The notes: a model not told the origin generated them from the letters alone. Shown: positions 1 through 15,300, counted from the stretch's first letter. The stretch is DNA of 64,000 bases from Pseudorasbora parva (GCF_024679245.1 NC_090177.1:20051950-20115949), one strand, 5' to 3'. Made by a program: numbers and translations.

Positions 1-3000
1 CGGGATGACCGCTACCGGTCAGGTAAGGAAAATTAGTTTGCCGGTATGCATTACTATTCAAAAGTGTGCTGATTAAAACCACTTTTATCATGTATATATT
101 GGTGGTAAAAAATAATATTGTCAGTATAAGCAGCAATTTATTAAAGGTCATCAGTGGAGAAAGATGCTTTTTCTCCCCCGTTTGTGTAGTTACGGCGTGT
201 ACATTGTGCTACTGAATGGCCTTAATGTGAACACGGCTCTATAATGTGTTTGTCACCACAGAAAGGCAGTTCTCTGTCTCTACATGAGTCAGTCACTGTT
301 TGGTGACATTGTCGGATGTCTCATCTGCCTCTTGTCATGTGCTATTGTGTAATTGTGCTTCTCTTCATTTGTCTTTCTGGACATTGTTCGTTCTTCTTCT
401 TATCGTTCTTTGTGTTCATCTGCTAGATATTCACACAGAGGCTGTGCAGGCAGCTCTGGCCAGGCATAAAGAGGAGAAAATGGCCCTTCCTATGCCCACT
501 AAGCGTCGCTCAGCCTTCGTCCAGTCTCCTGCGGAAAACTGCACTCCTCCCGGTGGGTCCTGCATCGCCCACAAGCCTTCTGCTTGTCCTTCTGTCCAGA
601 TCTCACTGACCAGCAGGGTCTCGGAAAATACACGCACACCCGAACCTTTAGGGCACACCCTGGCCTTCATGTGAAAAAATTATAATAATATAATATATTC
701 TCTAGTAATATTCTAAGAATATGTTTATGTTATATGACCATATCATTATTGGTCATTGGCAGTTTTTTTCAAGTTACATATAGGATTAGGATAATATTTG
801 AATCAAATGTTAGGCAATTCCATCTTTTCAGTTGTATATTAACTAAATATTTTTGTACTCCAACCAAAATTTCAATGTCACTGCTAATACATCATATCAG
901 ATTCATTATTTATTTGTGTCTGCCTTTTGTGGTCTTTATCTGTAAGCATTTTTTTCTGTGCATAACTAGATGCTTTAACTGTTGTTACATGTGTGTGGCC
1001 ACAGATACTTCATCGGCATCAGAGGATGAGGGCTCCCTGCGCAGGCGTCAGGCCGCAATCAGTGCAATGCTGGCTCAGAATCTCCAGAGTCCCGAGTATT
1101 GGATCAACCGCTCTGTCCAGGGCTCCTCCACCTCCTCCTCTGCCTCCTCCACCCTCTCTCATGGAGACGGCAAAACTCACAACCACAGCCAGGGGCAGAC
1201 CAGCATGCTCGCCGATGTGCTGGCCCACACGCGCATAGGTACTGCAAGATAATGAGTCACATGTTACACACATGTTCAGGTGCTGAATCATAAACCACTA
1301 ATACACACACAAAAGAGCTTCAGTTTTAAAGGTCTAGCACTTACACAAGCACCATTTAGCTTTCAATGACCTGGTCAGGGCAAAACAAAGCAACGAAAAT
1401 CCGTCAGTGTTGATATTGCCGTTTAAACCGGTTTGTTCAGTTATGTTTCATATCGAGCATGTGCATGGGTTCACAAAATGAATCACTGTGCTGTTATGTG
1501 TCTTCACTGCAGAAAGCAGCAGCATTCCTCCTGACGTCACAGCCACAGTGCCTCAGGACAGGAACTCCAGAGTGGAGCTGCCACCCAACATCATAGTGAA
1601 GGGCATAAGCCGTGGTCAGAGCCGCTCCAGCATGATGGACACTGCCGGCGGTACAAACATCACCACACACACTTCATATATGCAGGGATCCTAAACCAAA
1701 CCATGTGGTTCTCAAATCAAAGGCCCACCATTGTGCCAATATCCCAAGATATTTTTGGTATTTCTGCTGTTATTGACAAAGCTGTTTGTTTTAATAACCG
1801 AAACGTTGTGCATTGATCATAACATTTAATAACATGACACATTTTGTCATTCTATGGGTTAGGGTTACAGGAAACAAGTTTTAATAATGATTTAAATTGG
1901 TTGAGAATCACTGATCTACAGTAGGTCAGAGTTCAATTTCTATAGTTACATTTTATTTTAAGCAAAAATCAGAAAAGTTTGAAAACTTTGTTTCACTTTT
2001 AGCTAAAGTAATATGTTATTTCACTGAAACATTGGTGATAATGTAATTAAACCTATTTGAATAGGGTTTTATGTCCTCTTTTGTGTATTCTTATAAGATA
2101 ACCCTTGCTACAACATTTCATATTAACTCATGTTAACCATACCATTTTCTAGCTAGCATCCACTAGCCTGTAAAAACTAGTTTAGAATGATTTCTGTTCA
2201 CTACTAGTGTCACATTTGTGCTTTTCACTTCCCAAATAAGCAACATAAATCATTTCCTCTCTGTGTCTTTATTTAGAGGGATCATAAATTAAAGTAGTTG
2301 ACTTATGTTTCTGCTATAATTTTACTGTTTTGCTTCCTCCTTTGTCATGATGACGTCTGACCGTAGGAAAAGGTAGGGGTGGAGGGATGTTTAGTGCAGT
2401 GTAGTGACACCCAGTGGTTTTGTCCTCTCAAAAGGATCCTGTATGATTCTGTGTGCTTGTTTTTGATTTTTTTGTTGACAAAGCCTTTTCCTATTGAAAC
2501 CTCTATATTTGTCTGTTCCATATGGTGTCCTTTGACTAGCTCATTTTTGACCAGCTAATTGTCTGAACAGGTGAATGAAAATATCTCTGTCAACAGGTGT
2601 TCCAGCACACGGTCGTGTCTCCACCAAAATACAGCAGCTGCTCAACACATTGAAGAGACCTAAGCGGCCTCCACTCAGCGAGTTCTTCCTGGATGACTCT
2701 GAAGAAATTGTGGAAGGTGTGAAGCTATTTTTTTGATACCATACTACATGTATTGTTTTATATGGAAAATGTTTAAACTTAGCTTCTAAATTATTTTCCA
2801 ATTTAATTCAACATTTTTGTTACAAATTGAAATAGTTTTAACTTGAATTTCAGAATTGGTTTGTGCTCATTTTACAGCAGTGTTAAGCATTATGACAGCA
2901 GTGTTAAGCTGCTTGAACTTCACAAGTGTGTGTGAACCCGGATTCTGACCATCTTTACAGAGTCACATGACATAATTTGACCTTATTAGTGACCTAGAAT

Positions 3001-3326
3001 TGGTGCATATTAGTAAAAAAAAATCATTTTATGTCATAATTTTTCTTAGTTTATTTCCAAAATGTAATTAGATTTTTTATGTGTTATCAGACTTTGAACC
3101 TCTCTTTAACGGTCTTCTTCACTTGCAGTTCCACAGCCAGATCCCAACACACCCAGACCAGAGGGCCGACAGATTATTCCAGTAAAGGGAGAGCCGCTAG
3201 GGGTTGTCAGTAACTGGCCTCCAGCTCTGCAGGCGGCACTGGCACGTTGGGGAGCCACACAGGCCAAGAGCCCAGTTCTGACTGTCTTAGACATCACCGG
3301 CAAACCACTCTACACCCTCACCTATG
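1..3326 (+). other. dip2b: dip2b N-terminal linker region exons
   Basis: The first six exons seen encode a low-complexity, charged and Ser-rich linker. It follows the DMAP1-binding region, whose start is outside the window. Visible are a basic patch (KRRS) in the exon at 427-552, the acidic SASEDEG stretch and a Ser-rich run in the exon at 1005-1238, and the KRPKRPP basic/proline motif in the exon at 2597-2716, shared by all DIP2 proteins. The exon at 3129-3326 leads into the first adenylate-forming domain (ANWPPAL-like segment read here as SNWPPAL, then [11 protein letters not shown]). The exon at 1-22 is only seven and a third codons, ends at a consensus GT donor, and is in frame with the next exon. 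Confidence 0.85.
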
Positions 3327-6300
3327 GTGAGATGTCACACTGTTTGGATTAGGACAAGCACCCTGATTTCATTCCAAACCCATATGTTACTATTTTTTTC
3401 AGTGCAACACAAAAGTAGAACATTTTGAAGATTTCTTTTAATATATTCTCTTTTAATAAGCTCCTGTCACCACTTGACCCCTGTAGGTAAACTGTGGAGT
3501 CGCAGTCTGAAGTTGGCATACACGCTGTTAAACAAACTTGGTACCAAAAATGAACCAGTTCTGAAGCCTGGAGATAGAGTAAGATTTCAACACAGTGCTT
3601 GGCACACTGCAATGGCATACTGTTCTTAGCTTAAGGCTATTTCTTATTCTCCATATTTCTCCCTTTAGGTGGCCTTAGTTTATCCCAATAGCGACCCTGG
3701 GATGTTCTGGGTGGCCTTTTATGGGTGCCTTCTCGCTGAGGTCATTCCTGTTCCGATAGAGGTGCCTTTATCTCGGAAGGTATGAGAGAAGATCAAAACC
3801 CCTTAAAACATTGATATTATCTTGTTGGAATGTTTACAGTTGTTCATATGAATTTTAGGATACAGGAAGTCAGCAGATAGGCTTCCTGTTGGGTAGTTGT
3901 GGTGTGGGACTCGCTCTCACTAGTGAAATTTGTCTGAAAGGACTTCCAAAGACCCCGAATGGAGAAATATTGCAATTTAAAGGTTAGTTCCCTGTTGCAT
4001 TAAATTAAACTCTGCTCCCTTAAATTTATCTTAAACTTCAATTTTGAAGCTATAGAATAGCTGTTTAACTTGTTTTCTTATAGGATGGCCTCGACTCAAA
4101 TGGGTGGTAACTGATACCAAGTATCTTACTAAACCCTCCAAGGACTGGCAGCCGCACATACCTACTGCAAACACTGACACTGCTTACATAGAGGTGAGTG
4201 TGGGTGTTTTATGTGAGTAAGAATCCTTCCAGTCTCTGATGTGTGTGTGATATGAGTGTGATATATGTGTTCTCAGTACAAGGCCTCAAAGGAAGGTACA
4301 GTGATGGGAGTGGCTGTGTCGAAAATCTCCATGCTGACACACTGTCAGGCTTTAACACAGGCCTGTAATTACTGTGAAGGTGAGTGCTACACTACTGCTG
4401 TTGAACAAATGCATTGAAATCATAAACCTTAAAAAAAATATGGACAACGCCTCTTCACTAGTGGTGTAACGGATCACAAAACTCACGGTTCGGATCACAT
4501 CACGGATCACAAGTCACGGATTTTATAATTTTTCGGATCAGAAAAAAGGGGGAGGAGACTATTTTTATTTGCTTTCCATTTTTTGTATGAAAACTTTTGG
4601 TGTTATCATAATCTATATGGTTATGTTTTTTGACAAAAAATAAATAAATAACCATCTTAAATCAAATGTTACTCGGTTGTTAAAGTGTAACAACCTGTGA
4701 TGTGAATATAAAACTGAGCATATAATATAAAAGATTAGGATGTCAACATTCTCAGGGGAGAGAGTAGACCTTTTACGTCTGTTGAACACATATTCATTAT
4801 TTTTATTTAAAATCCAAAAGTTGGTACTGAACATGGCTTGTCATCATTGCAATTCTCTTTGTTAGGCATACACTCTTTTATACATATCATGTTTAAAAAC
4901 ACTACATTTAAACAATGTAGTTTTTTCCACCTACAAGAAAGGAGTGCTCATCGTTATTTTACTTGGATTACCTAAAGCTAAATGCCATTTTCCTTGCTTT
5001 ACCCAAGGCAAAAAAACATGTGTTGACTTTGAAATAGAGTACACTTTAGATTATATGCATCTGTTTGTATTAATGCAGATGGTGCGCTGTCACTGTTATA
5101 GCTCAAACAGTAGAGCATGGCGCTAGCAACGCCAAGGTATTGGATGTAATGTAAGTCGCTTTGGATAAACAAAGGCCTACTCTTCGCTACCCTTCACTGA
5201 AGAAAAGTAAAGCCGCCATCGCTGAGTATGGCACTGATATCTTGTGCAGATTTGGGACAGAGACCTCGAGACCGGAGGCTGCGCAGTAGAGAGCAGGAAG
5301 TAGAGCCACGATATCAAAGCCCGCCCACTCTCTCGCAGATGCAGAGCAATTCATTATGTCGGTTTGAAATTATTAAGGAAATGTAGAAATTAAACTAAAA
5401 AAAGTCTGTTGGTGCCTCAGTGACATCTTCACTCAGAGTAGCTGTCAGTCTCAGCTGTCAATGATGACATCACAACCCCCATTTATATAGTATCAAATAA
5501 CTAAAACTAAACTTATTTAAAAAATTAACACTTGAAATGAAATCAGCATGATAAAAACTGCCTAACTGACAGAAACCATCTTTGGGGAAAAATAATATGA
5601 AGTATAATTTATTGTTTAGTTTGTCTCGCGTCCATTAGAATACATGGAGGGGCGGGGTGTTATGAGCTATACTGGGACCGGCCACCTGGGGGTGATCAAG
5701 ACACTTTGGCTTCAGTTTTCAACACGAGTCCGTCACGCTTGATTGAAATATTCCTGATACTGCAACAGCACAATACTAAGCAGATCTGGAGTTCTCCAGA
5801 ATTAAGCAATGAGATAAATTAATTTATAGCCAGTGCTTAGTCAGATTATTTAATTAGATTTATACTAATAAGATTATTTTTCTGAATAGAAATTCGGAGA
5901 TGACTTGCTTGTTATTTGATTCCCTATCTATTATTTGTGAACTTTGAATTATTTTTTCTTTATCTTGGCTTGATGACTGGCTTTTCTCAAGGAGAACTAT
6001 GTTTTTTGTGCTCTTTCTTAGGAGAAACACTGGTTAATGTCCTGGATTTTAAGAAAGACTCAGGCCTTTGGCATGGAGTTCTAGCGGTGAGTGTGATTCC
6101 TCTGAATGTTTTGGTTCTGTGCATTCGTTTCAGTTTCACAGACTTGTTCCTGCATGGTCGCTAATTTTTACCCTCTGCTTGTTTGTCCATTCTTACAGAG
6201 CGTCATGAACAGGATCCACACTATATGTGTGCCGTACTCGGTCATGAAGGCTTGTCCACTGTCCTGGGTGCAGAGAGTTCATGTTCACAAAGGTAAAGAC

Positions 6301-9300
6301 ATCCTCAACATCTGTGCGTGTAATTATATTATTGTGATCTGGCTGTGAGCAATCATGTAGAATCAACAGTTCTGTGGTACAGTAATCTAAAGTTTCATGG
6401 TTGTGTGTAAACACAGCTCGTGTGGCCTTGGTGAAATGTAGAGATCTGCACTGGGCTATGATGGCTCACAGAGATCAGAAGGACACCAATCTAACTTCCC
6501 TGCGCATGCTGATCGTAGCTGATGGAGCCAATCCCTGTAAGTAAACAAGCTATGGGAAAGAGATTGCTGTATTTCTTTGTTTTAGTGGCTGTAAATGCAA
6601 ATAAATGATCCATATTTCTGTCTTAGGGTCTGTGTCTTCATGTGATGCCTTCCTGAACGTCTTTCAGTCTCATGGGCTGAAACCTGAGATGATCTGCCCA
6701 TGTGCTTCCTCCCCAGAGGCCATGACAGTGGCCATCCGCAGGTACCTGCATGTATTAAGGGCTGTGCGCAACATTTTTCTACACTTAATTGCCATAGATA
6801 TGCTTTAAAGTCACACTATGTGTTTAGGCCCGGTGCTCTAGGCGCTCCGCTCCCTGCCAGGGCCATTCTGTCAATGGCAGGACTCAGTCACGGGGTGATT
6901 CGAGTCAACACAGAGGATAAGAACTCTGCCCTTACTGTGCAAGATGTAGGACATGTCATGCCTGGAGGTGAGACTCTGCAACCATTTGAACATTTCACTG
7001 CAGATTATGTGAGTGTGGTGTTGAAACCAGTTTGAAATCAGCTTCTAGTTTTCAGTGTTTGAAAGCAATTCTACTTTTCCTTCTTCACCACAGCTCTTAT
7101 GTGTATTGTGAAGCCTGATGGGCCACCCATGCTCTGTAAGACTGATGAGATCGGGGAGATAGTGTTGAACTCACGTGCCGGAGGCACCATGTACTATGGC
7201 CTGCCTGGGGTGACCAAGAACACTTTTGAGGTACGGAAAAGCACATGGAAAGAAATATTTCTGCAAGCAATACTCTGAATACACACTGGGCCTCATTCAG
7301 AAAACATGAGCAGAACGAATTTGTGTGTAAATGGTTCGTAAAGCTTTCAAATATTCTTCAAAATTAGATACTAGTTACACATTACTGCCATGGATATTCT
7401 GTGTTATGCCAATCAAAGTATCTCGGGTAGAAAAACGCTGCCCTTGCGAATCGCTTTCAAGCGCCACCAGCTGCTCATTTTCAGAAGAGCGCTTAGGTTT
7501 TTTTAATTTTTAATTATTGCTAGTCATATGGCTAATTAGTCTATGGACTAGTCTACTGGAGCCAAACCTGAGAAAGAATTTCAGAAGATTCCACAGCGTT
7601 CCTGGCCACATTATTCGCAGTTGCAACTCATGGGCGGGGATTATGCTAATTATAAATGAACGTGCAAGCGCATCCTATTTATGCGTTTGGAATTGATTAA
7701 TTTACTACCGAATCCGTGGTATACAAAGCGTTTGTGAATCTGGAGGAGAGTTTATTAATACACAAATTACTCAGAATTTGCTCATATATTTACGAAAGTT
7801 TAATGAATGAGGCCCATTTACTCAAAACTATGTCTCACTGACCTTGTTGACTACAGGTGATTCCTGTAAATTCAGGCGGTACTCCTATAGGTGATGTTCC
7901 CTTCACGCGCACTGGACTGTTAGGCTTTGTGGGCCCGGTAAGTAGTACTATAGTAGTAAAGAGTTTCAATATATTTGTATTAAATTGTTTTAACATGTTA
8001 AAGATTTTTAATTCCTCGCATGCATTAAAGGGATAATTCACCCAAAAATGAAAATTTGATGTTTATCTGCTTACACCCTGGGTATCCAAGATGTAGGTGT
8101 CTTTTTTCTTCAGTAGAAGACAAATTAAGTTTTTTTTAACTCCAACTGTTGCTGTGCTACAGTCACATAATACAATGTCAATGGGGTGTAATTATATTGA
8201 AAAAAAAACATGCATAAACAACTTCAAATTAAACCCTGCGGCTCGTGACAGCACATTGACGTCTTAAGACACGAAACAATCGGTTTGTGTGAGAAACCGA
8301 ACAGAATTTATAGAATGGTGTATCTCAATGGGATACAAGCAGCGGAAGTGATGTCTCGCACTTATCGTACGCCATATCGTGTATTGTGTTCTACTGAAGA
8401 AACAAAGACACCTATATCTTGGATGCTCTGGGGGTAAGCAGATAAATATCAAATTTTCATTTTTGGGTGAGCTATCCCTATAATGTCTTAATTTTGACAT
8501 ACATTTTTTTGCTTTTTTTTTGAGCTTTCTATTCATCAAAATATCCTGAAATCATAAAAAAATTATTGATTCAATTTATATTAAGTATGAAAAAAAGCCT
8601 ATTTGTACTCGCAGCTCCTGAGATTTGTGACACTGTAATTTGTCTTTTATTGAATAAACTCTTCACTGTACCCTCAGGGAAGTTTGGTGTTTGTGGTGGG
8701 GAAGATAGAGGGTCTGCTTTCAGTCAGTGGTCGCAGACACAATGCAGATGACCTGGTGGCCACAGCGCTGGCGGTAGAGCCAGTCAAAACCGTCTACCGG
8801 GGGAGGTACGAATGACGCAAAAGAAAAAGAAAAACACATTAAAATTGCTGGTGGAAGTGTCATGTGGTTTTGAAAGGTTTTGTCCTATATCTGCAGGATT
8901 GCCGTGTTCTCCGTCACTGTGTTCTATGATGAGCGAATAGTAATTGTGGCAGAGCAGAGGCCTGATGCCAATGAAGAGGACAGTTTCCAGTGGATGAGTA
9001 GAGTCCTACAGGTAATACACAAACAACCCACTTTCTGCCCTCACTTAGTCTAAAGTAGGTCATTGAAATGAATGGACCTGAGCTGGCAGGCTTAATGTAA
9101 TGAGGCAGAACACAATGACAAATTGACAATATCTAAAGTTGCCATCATAGATTTTGACCCTCTATTTCACAGTATTAGGTGCCATGACTTTCTGCTTTTT
9201 TTCCCTGCATGCTTTCCCACAGGCAATAGACAGTATCCACCAGGTGGGCTTGTATTGTTTAGCACTAGTTCCTGCAAACACATTACCCAAAACTCCTCTG

Positions 9301-12300
9301 GGTGGTATTCATGTGTCCGAGACCAAGCAGCACTTCCTGGAGGGATCTCTGCACCCTTGCAACATTCTGATGTGCCCTCATACGTGTGTGACCAACCTTC
9401 CAAAACCCAGACAAAAGCAGCCAGGTACTGAAAAACCTGACAAGGTTGTGAAATTTTGAAATAAATATTCATTATATTTTTTGGTTGCAGTTTTGAGTTG
9501 ATAAAAAGTTAACTGGTTGCGTAAAATGGGTACATAATATAATTTCAGAATATTTTTTTGGTATACCCCTGAATTTTATCGCAGAACTTTTTTGAGGTAT
9601 CGGAAAATAACATATCGCTGGCTGTGAGAATCGATATCGTATTGAATTATGATGAACCGTCTGATTTACAACCCTAACCTATATACATTATATTGCCAAA
9701 AGTATTATATTACCAACTGTTAGTGGTATTATAACAAAGTGGAAGCGATTGGGAACAACAGCAACTCAAAAGTATTATGTGTGAAATTTGCTATAAAAAT
9801 AAACTTGACTTGTCTCACAGTAGGAGTTGGTCCGGCCTCCATCATGGTGGGTAACCTGGTGGCAGGAAAGAGGATCGCACAGGCTAGTGGGAGAGATCTT
9901 GGGCTCGTTGATGACCAAGAACAATCCAGAAAGGTTAGCCAAAGATTACAAGACTACAGCTTAATAAACTCACTATTGATATCCCTGCACAATGTCCCAG
10001 GAAATAAAGATTTCAGTAATGCCGCTATCTCTATAATAGTTATAGAGTAATAAAATATATAATTGTATTATATTACAGAATACTATAATCATTTTGCAAC
10101 TTTAAGCATCCAGTTTCTAGGTACCTTTAAACACCACTGGATTCCACCTTGATATCTGATTTAAATGATAATATGTTTAACTCTTAACTCAGCACAAATA
10201 GTAGTTTAAGGAGAGCTGGAGATGAACAGAGTATTTTCTCATCTCCTCTAAGCTTGTGCTCTGGTCTGTCTTTCTTTCTCGTGCGGGGGGCTATAGCTCT
10301 GTGTGTGGCCCACTAACATGGTAAGCCTGTATGCCAGCAACGCTCTGCTATTTGTGTGCGCTGAGCTTTAATTCCCCATTGCTATCAGCAACAACAGCAA
10401 CCTCAGGGCCTTACAGAGACAAAACAAACACTTATAAAGTGTTTTGATTTTAATTTTGTTTTTGTTTTTACTTCAAAATGAAATCAAAATGAACCCTTTT
10501 GTTAGAATGGACTTAATATCACAGAATTGTGACTTCATTACTTGTAATTGCAACTTTTGTATTTTATTTATGTCCTAGAAATGTGGCTTTAATTTACATT
10601 ACAGAAACATTTACATTTCATACAATCTAGGCACACACACGCTCTTATTCTGCATGGTGTGGTTATTAATGCTGCTTACCGCATGAGTCCTGCTATGTGT
10701 GTTTAAGACAAATAAACTGTGTGAACTATCATCTACCCCTGATATTATAAAACTTAGACCTGTTTTATTTGCTGGCTTAATATTGCTTAAATAATGCTCT
10801 AAGGTGTTATGTTAAGGTTACTCTTAACAATATTGTGGTTTGTATGGATAAGTTGACACCTTGTCCTCTTCTGTCCTGTAGCATCAGTTTCTGTCTGAAG
10901 CCCTGCAGTGGAGAGCACAGACTGATCCTGATCATGTCCTCTATATGCTGCTGAATGCAAAGGTGACATGCACACATGATCTGATACTGATTATGTAGTC
11001 AAACCAACAACCCGTTCTGTATCGAGACTTTTTTTGTGCTCTGGCCTGCAGGGTGTAGCAGTGAGCACAGCCACATGTTCTCAACTGCACAAGCGAGCAG
11101 AGAAGATCACTGCAGCTTTGTTGGAAAGAGGAGGAATTAACACTGGAGACAACGTAGTACTGCTTTATCCTCCTGGTAATAACATCCATCCCAGCTTTCA
11201 CAGTACATGTTGGGGTGCAGTCACATTAACAACATTTCTGTGAAATTTTACAGGCAATAAAAGTTAATTGTCTGATGGCAATGTAAAAAGCACTGCTCTG
11301 CTTATATAGACTTTTCACTTTTAAACCAAGCAGCTATCTGTTGGTAAACACAAGTGAAAGCCGCATCACCAACTCGAATATAACTTTTTATGTTTTATCT
11401 TTTATGACCATCCCTTTAAAGACCCAGAAATAACACATGACATATTATCAAGAAAGATGTTTTCTTCTTTTCGGCAGGCATAGATCTTATAGCCTCCTTT
11501 TATGGATGTCTGTATGCCGGCTGTATACCGGTCACCGTCAGGCCTCCTCATCCTCAGAATCTTGCTGCCACTCTCCCCACAGTCCGAATGATCATTGATG
11601 TAAGTCTGACTATTTTGCACATGCCAACCATTTATGATTTAATAGAGCATAGCATATTAATCTGAGAAGTGTTGTCTGTATCAGGTGAGCAAAGCAGCAT
11701 GCATCCTCACGACTCTGGCCCTGATGAAGACTTTGCGGTCTAAAGAAGCGGCAGCCAGTGTGAATGTGAAGACTTGGCCGAATATCATAGACACAGGTAC
11801 AGAAAAAAAACAAATATTCCAATGGCTTTTATGTTAATTGATGAAAGATTGGTATCCCTGACTTGACCTATCTTGTGCATGCAGATGATCTTCCCAGAAA
11901 ACGGCCTTCGCAGATCTATAAACCCCCCACTGCAGAAATGTTGGCCTACCTGGACTTCAGCGTATCCACCACAGGCATGCTGACCGGAGTTAAGGCAAGA
12001 CTTGTCTCTTTTCCTCTTTGGCAAGAACTAGTATGCCGTATCTTTCTCTTAATTTTGGTCAGATCCTAAACAGCTTGTTTTTGTGTTTCTTTCAGATATC
12101 TCACTCAGCGGTCAATGCTTTATGCCGATCCATCAAACTCCAATGTGAGCTGTACTCCTCCAGACAAATTGCCATCTGCATGGACCCCTACTGTGGCCTG
12201 GGCTTCGTGATGTGGTGTCTGTCAAGGTAGTACACACTAGGGCTGTCACTTTTTATTCGATATTCGAATATGCATTCGAACATGATGTGAAATATCCATA

Positions 12301-15300
12301 ATCAAACTATAAATAAACTATCCGGTTTTTAAAGTGCCATGTAGTGCAATTTTTTTTACAGTCGGGTGCGTTTACATGAGCACTGTAATCAGTTTAAAAG
12401 TCCAATCCGAATGAAAAAGCTCCATATAAACACCTCAACTGGAATAAAAATGCCCAAACCGAATGAAATTTTAATCTGTTAGAGAAGGGTGGGATAAACC
12501 TTTTCATGACTCGATCAAACAAAAAATTCACCATGTAAACGAACGACCTAACCCGATTACTTTTGAATGTGCGTCCTTATATGACGTGATACAGCGTGCA
12601 CCTTCACCACTTTAGAGCACGCGCCGCGCTCACATGTACCAAGCCATAATATTGACAAGAGAGGAAAGCACATTTTTCTGAGGGATAAACTTTTAATTTC
12701 ATAAGAAGTTATGAAGATAATGTTGGCATAATAACACTGTCCCTAAACCTACCCATGACAGCAAACAATCTGCATTTTTACATTTTCAAAAAATCATAAT
12801 TTATACACAGCCTGGCTACACCCTCATATTGACAGCGTTTGTCCCAGTTACTTCAACTGTGCCTGACAGAAGAATTATTTTTTTCTGAGATGATTGTTAC
12901 ACTTTACAACAAATAAATAGCTTTTATAAAAAAGAGTATAAGTCCTGGTGGTCTTTGAGAGTTGCTATGGCATCCATGAACACATTCCAGCTGCTGGAGG
13001 ACAGCCCCGACATTTCTGATGCGGTAGACAAACTGAAAGCTGTGATGATTGCATAGTGGAACTTCATATGGATTAAGTTGATAACCTGCAGTTTCAAACA
13101 TTAAGTTAATAACAATTTATTTTTTCAGACAGGCTGTGGCCTGAGTCCTGTTAATGACTGTCAGATTGTTATACTGAATATATTCGAATACATTGCTTGA
13201 TATTTGATATCTGTCCGAATTATTATTATTTTTTAAACGACCTAGCCCTAGTACACACATTCAAAGACTGTGACTTTGACCTAAGCAGGCATAGTGCAAT
13301 AAATCACATCTATTCTATGTTAATCTGAGGTTAAGCTGTGACTGCACCTGGTTAGGACACAATGTTAAGCATGCAGTTTATAGAATACCCACTGTAATTT
13401 TTGTACGTGTGTGTGTGTTCTTGTGTGTGTAGTGTTTATTCAGGTCACCAGTCAATCCTGATCCCTCCCTCAGAGCTGGAGACGTCTCTTCCCCTGTGGC
13501 TGAGCACACTCAGTCAGTATAAGATCAGAGACACCTTCTGTTCATACTCAGTCATGGAGCTCTGCACCAAGGGCCTTGGCACACAGACCGACGCTCTAAA
13601 GGTGAGTCAGCAGGATACCGATATTCTGTAAGGTTCTTTCTTCTTTATGATTCACAAATAAAAGCATCTTATGATTACCAAGAATACATTTATTTGATCA
13701 AAAATACAGTGGAAACCACAATATTGTAAAACTGTTGTACAGTCACATGCTCATGTCACTCTGAACCTGTGTGACTACAGTGGAACACAAAATAAGTATT
13801 TTTATGAATATAATGGCCGTTTGTGTGAAAATTGGCTGAATATAAAGAGAGTTCTCCTTAGAGAAGCAATGTCTGTTTTATAAACAAATTATTTTGAGTC
13901 AGATCTTTTCAATGAATTGGTTGACCCAGTTCACAAACCTAGTCTGAATGATTCACTTGCAAAAAGGAATGATCCCGTTCTTGATTCAAACACACATTTT
14001 AGTCTGTTTTTTTACAAGTCTTTCATATGGCTTTAGAATAATTAAAAGTAATACACACAAGTCATATGTGCCACTTTTAACTTTGTTTTTAACTTTGACT
14101 GTTTCAACGGCAACAACATAAACAAACGTTACTGAAACTTGATCCTGTAATACTGAGAAAAACAGACAGAAAGATGATCAAGGTAAACAGTGTAAAAGCT
14201 GATGAGAGATGTATGTGCAGGCACGCGGTGTAAACCTATCGTGTGTGAGGAGCTGTGTCGTCATAGCCGAAGAGAGGCCCCGTTTGGCCCTCACGCAGTC
14301 ATTCTCCAAGCTCTTCAAAGACCTGGGCCTGTCTCCACGCGCAGTGAGCACCGCTTTCGGCGCCAGAGTCAACTTGGCAATCTGTCTACAGGTTAGGCCA
14401 ATAAATATGCTGCATCAACTGCCATGACGCAAAAGCAGAGCTTTATTTTGATCGTTGCTTTCTTCCATCAGGGCACTGCTGGTCCAGACCCGTCCACTGT
14501 TTACGTAGACATGAAGTCCCTCCGCCATGACAGGTATGTGTGAGATGGCAGTGATGACATGAAGACAGTCTGTACTTGCTTGCAATTTGACATTTTTGAC
14601 TTTTTTCTCTGTCATAGAGTGAGACTGGTGGAGAGAGGAGCTCCTCAGAGTCTGCCATTGACAGAGTCTGGGACTGTAAGGCCATCCTAGTTCTAGTTCT
14701 GTCCTACTTTATATTCAGTGCTGGGTAGATTACTTACATATTGCAGTTCATTCCTGATTACAAATTACATGACAAATGTTATTTCACACATTTTAAGTAA
14801 TGTACTCAAAAGTAATTTTAAATTTAAAAAAAATTGTTGAAGTCGTTTATCACATGGATTTAATTGTATTGTATCATATTCATATCAGTAAATATATATA
14901 AAACAAAACAAATGGGGGGAGGGGGGGGGGGGTCTGATTATAGTTTCACCTTCAGTAACCTCAGTACCTCTCTCTTTTTTGACCATACATGTGTTTGCAT
15001 CCCTGATTATGGTGGAAAATAAGTATTAGGTCACCTACATAAAAGCAAGATTTCTGGCTCTCACAGACCTGTAACTTCTTTTAGAGGCCTCTCTGTCCCC
15101 CACTCGTTACCTGTATTAATGGCACCTGTTTGAACTTGATATCAGTATAAAATACACCTGTCCACAACCTCAAACAGTCAGACTCCAAACTTCACTATGG
15201 CCAAGACCAAAGAGTTGTCAAATGACACCAGAAACCAAATTGTAGACCTAAACCAGACCGGGAAGACTAAATCTGCAATAGGTAAGCAGCTTGGTGTGAA

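Larger units (their letters stand above)
3487..9424 (+). other. dip2b: dip2b first adenylate-forming (FAAL-like) domain
   Basis: The exons from 3487 to 9424 encode the first AMP-binding-type domain, about residues 230-800 of the window protein. Recognisable family segments are [14 protein letters not shown] (3568-3702, across a splice), [26 protein letters not shown], the [14 protein letters not shown] block at 6022-6086, [10 protein letters not shown], and [11 protein letters not shown] at 7905-7937. The last corresponds to the TGD motif of the superfamily but has Leu where classical acyl-CoA synthetases carry Asp. That is usual for DIP2 as I recall it, so this may not be an ordinary ligase. 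The terminal subdomain runs through [17 protein letters not shown] to the [17 protein letters not shown] hinge. Confidence 0.85.

Noticed and set aside
9821..9823. Alternative acceptor CAG at 9820 for a dip2b exon
   Set aside because: It would add one Val-for-Gly codon; the TAG acceptor at 9821-9823 restores the expected PGVGPAS sequence.
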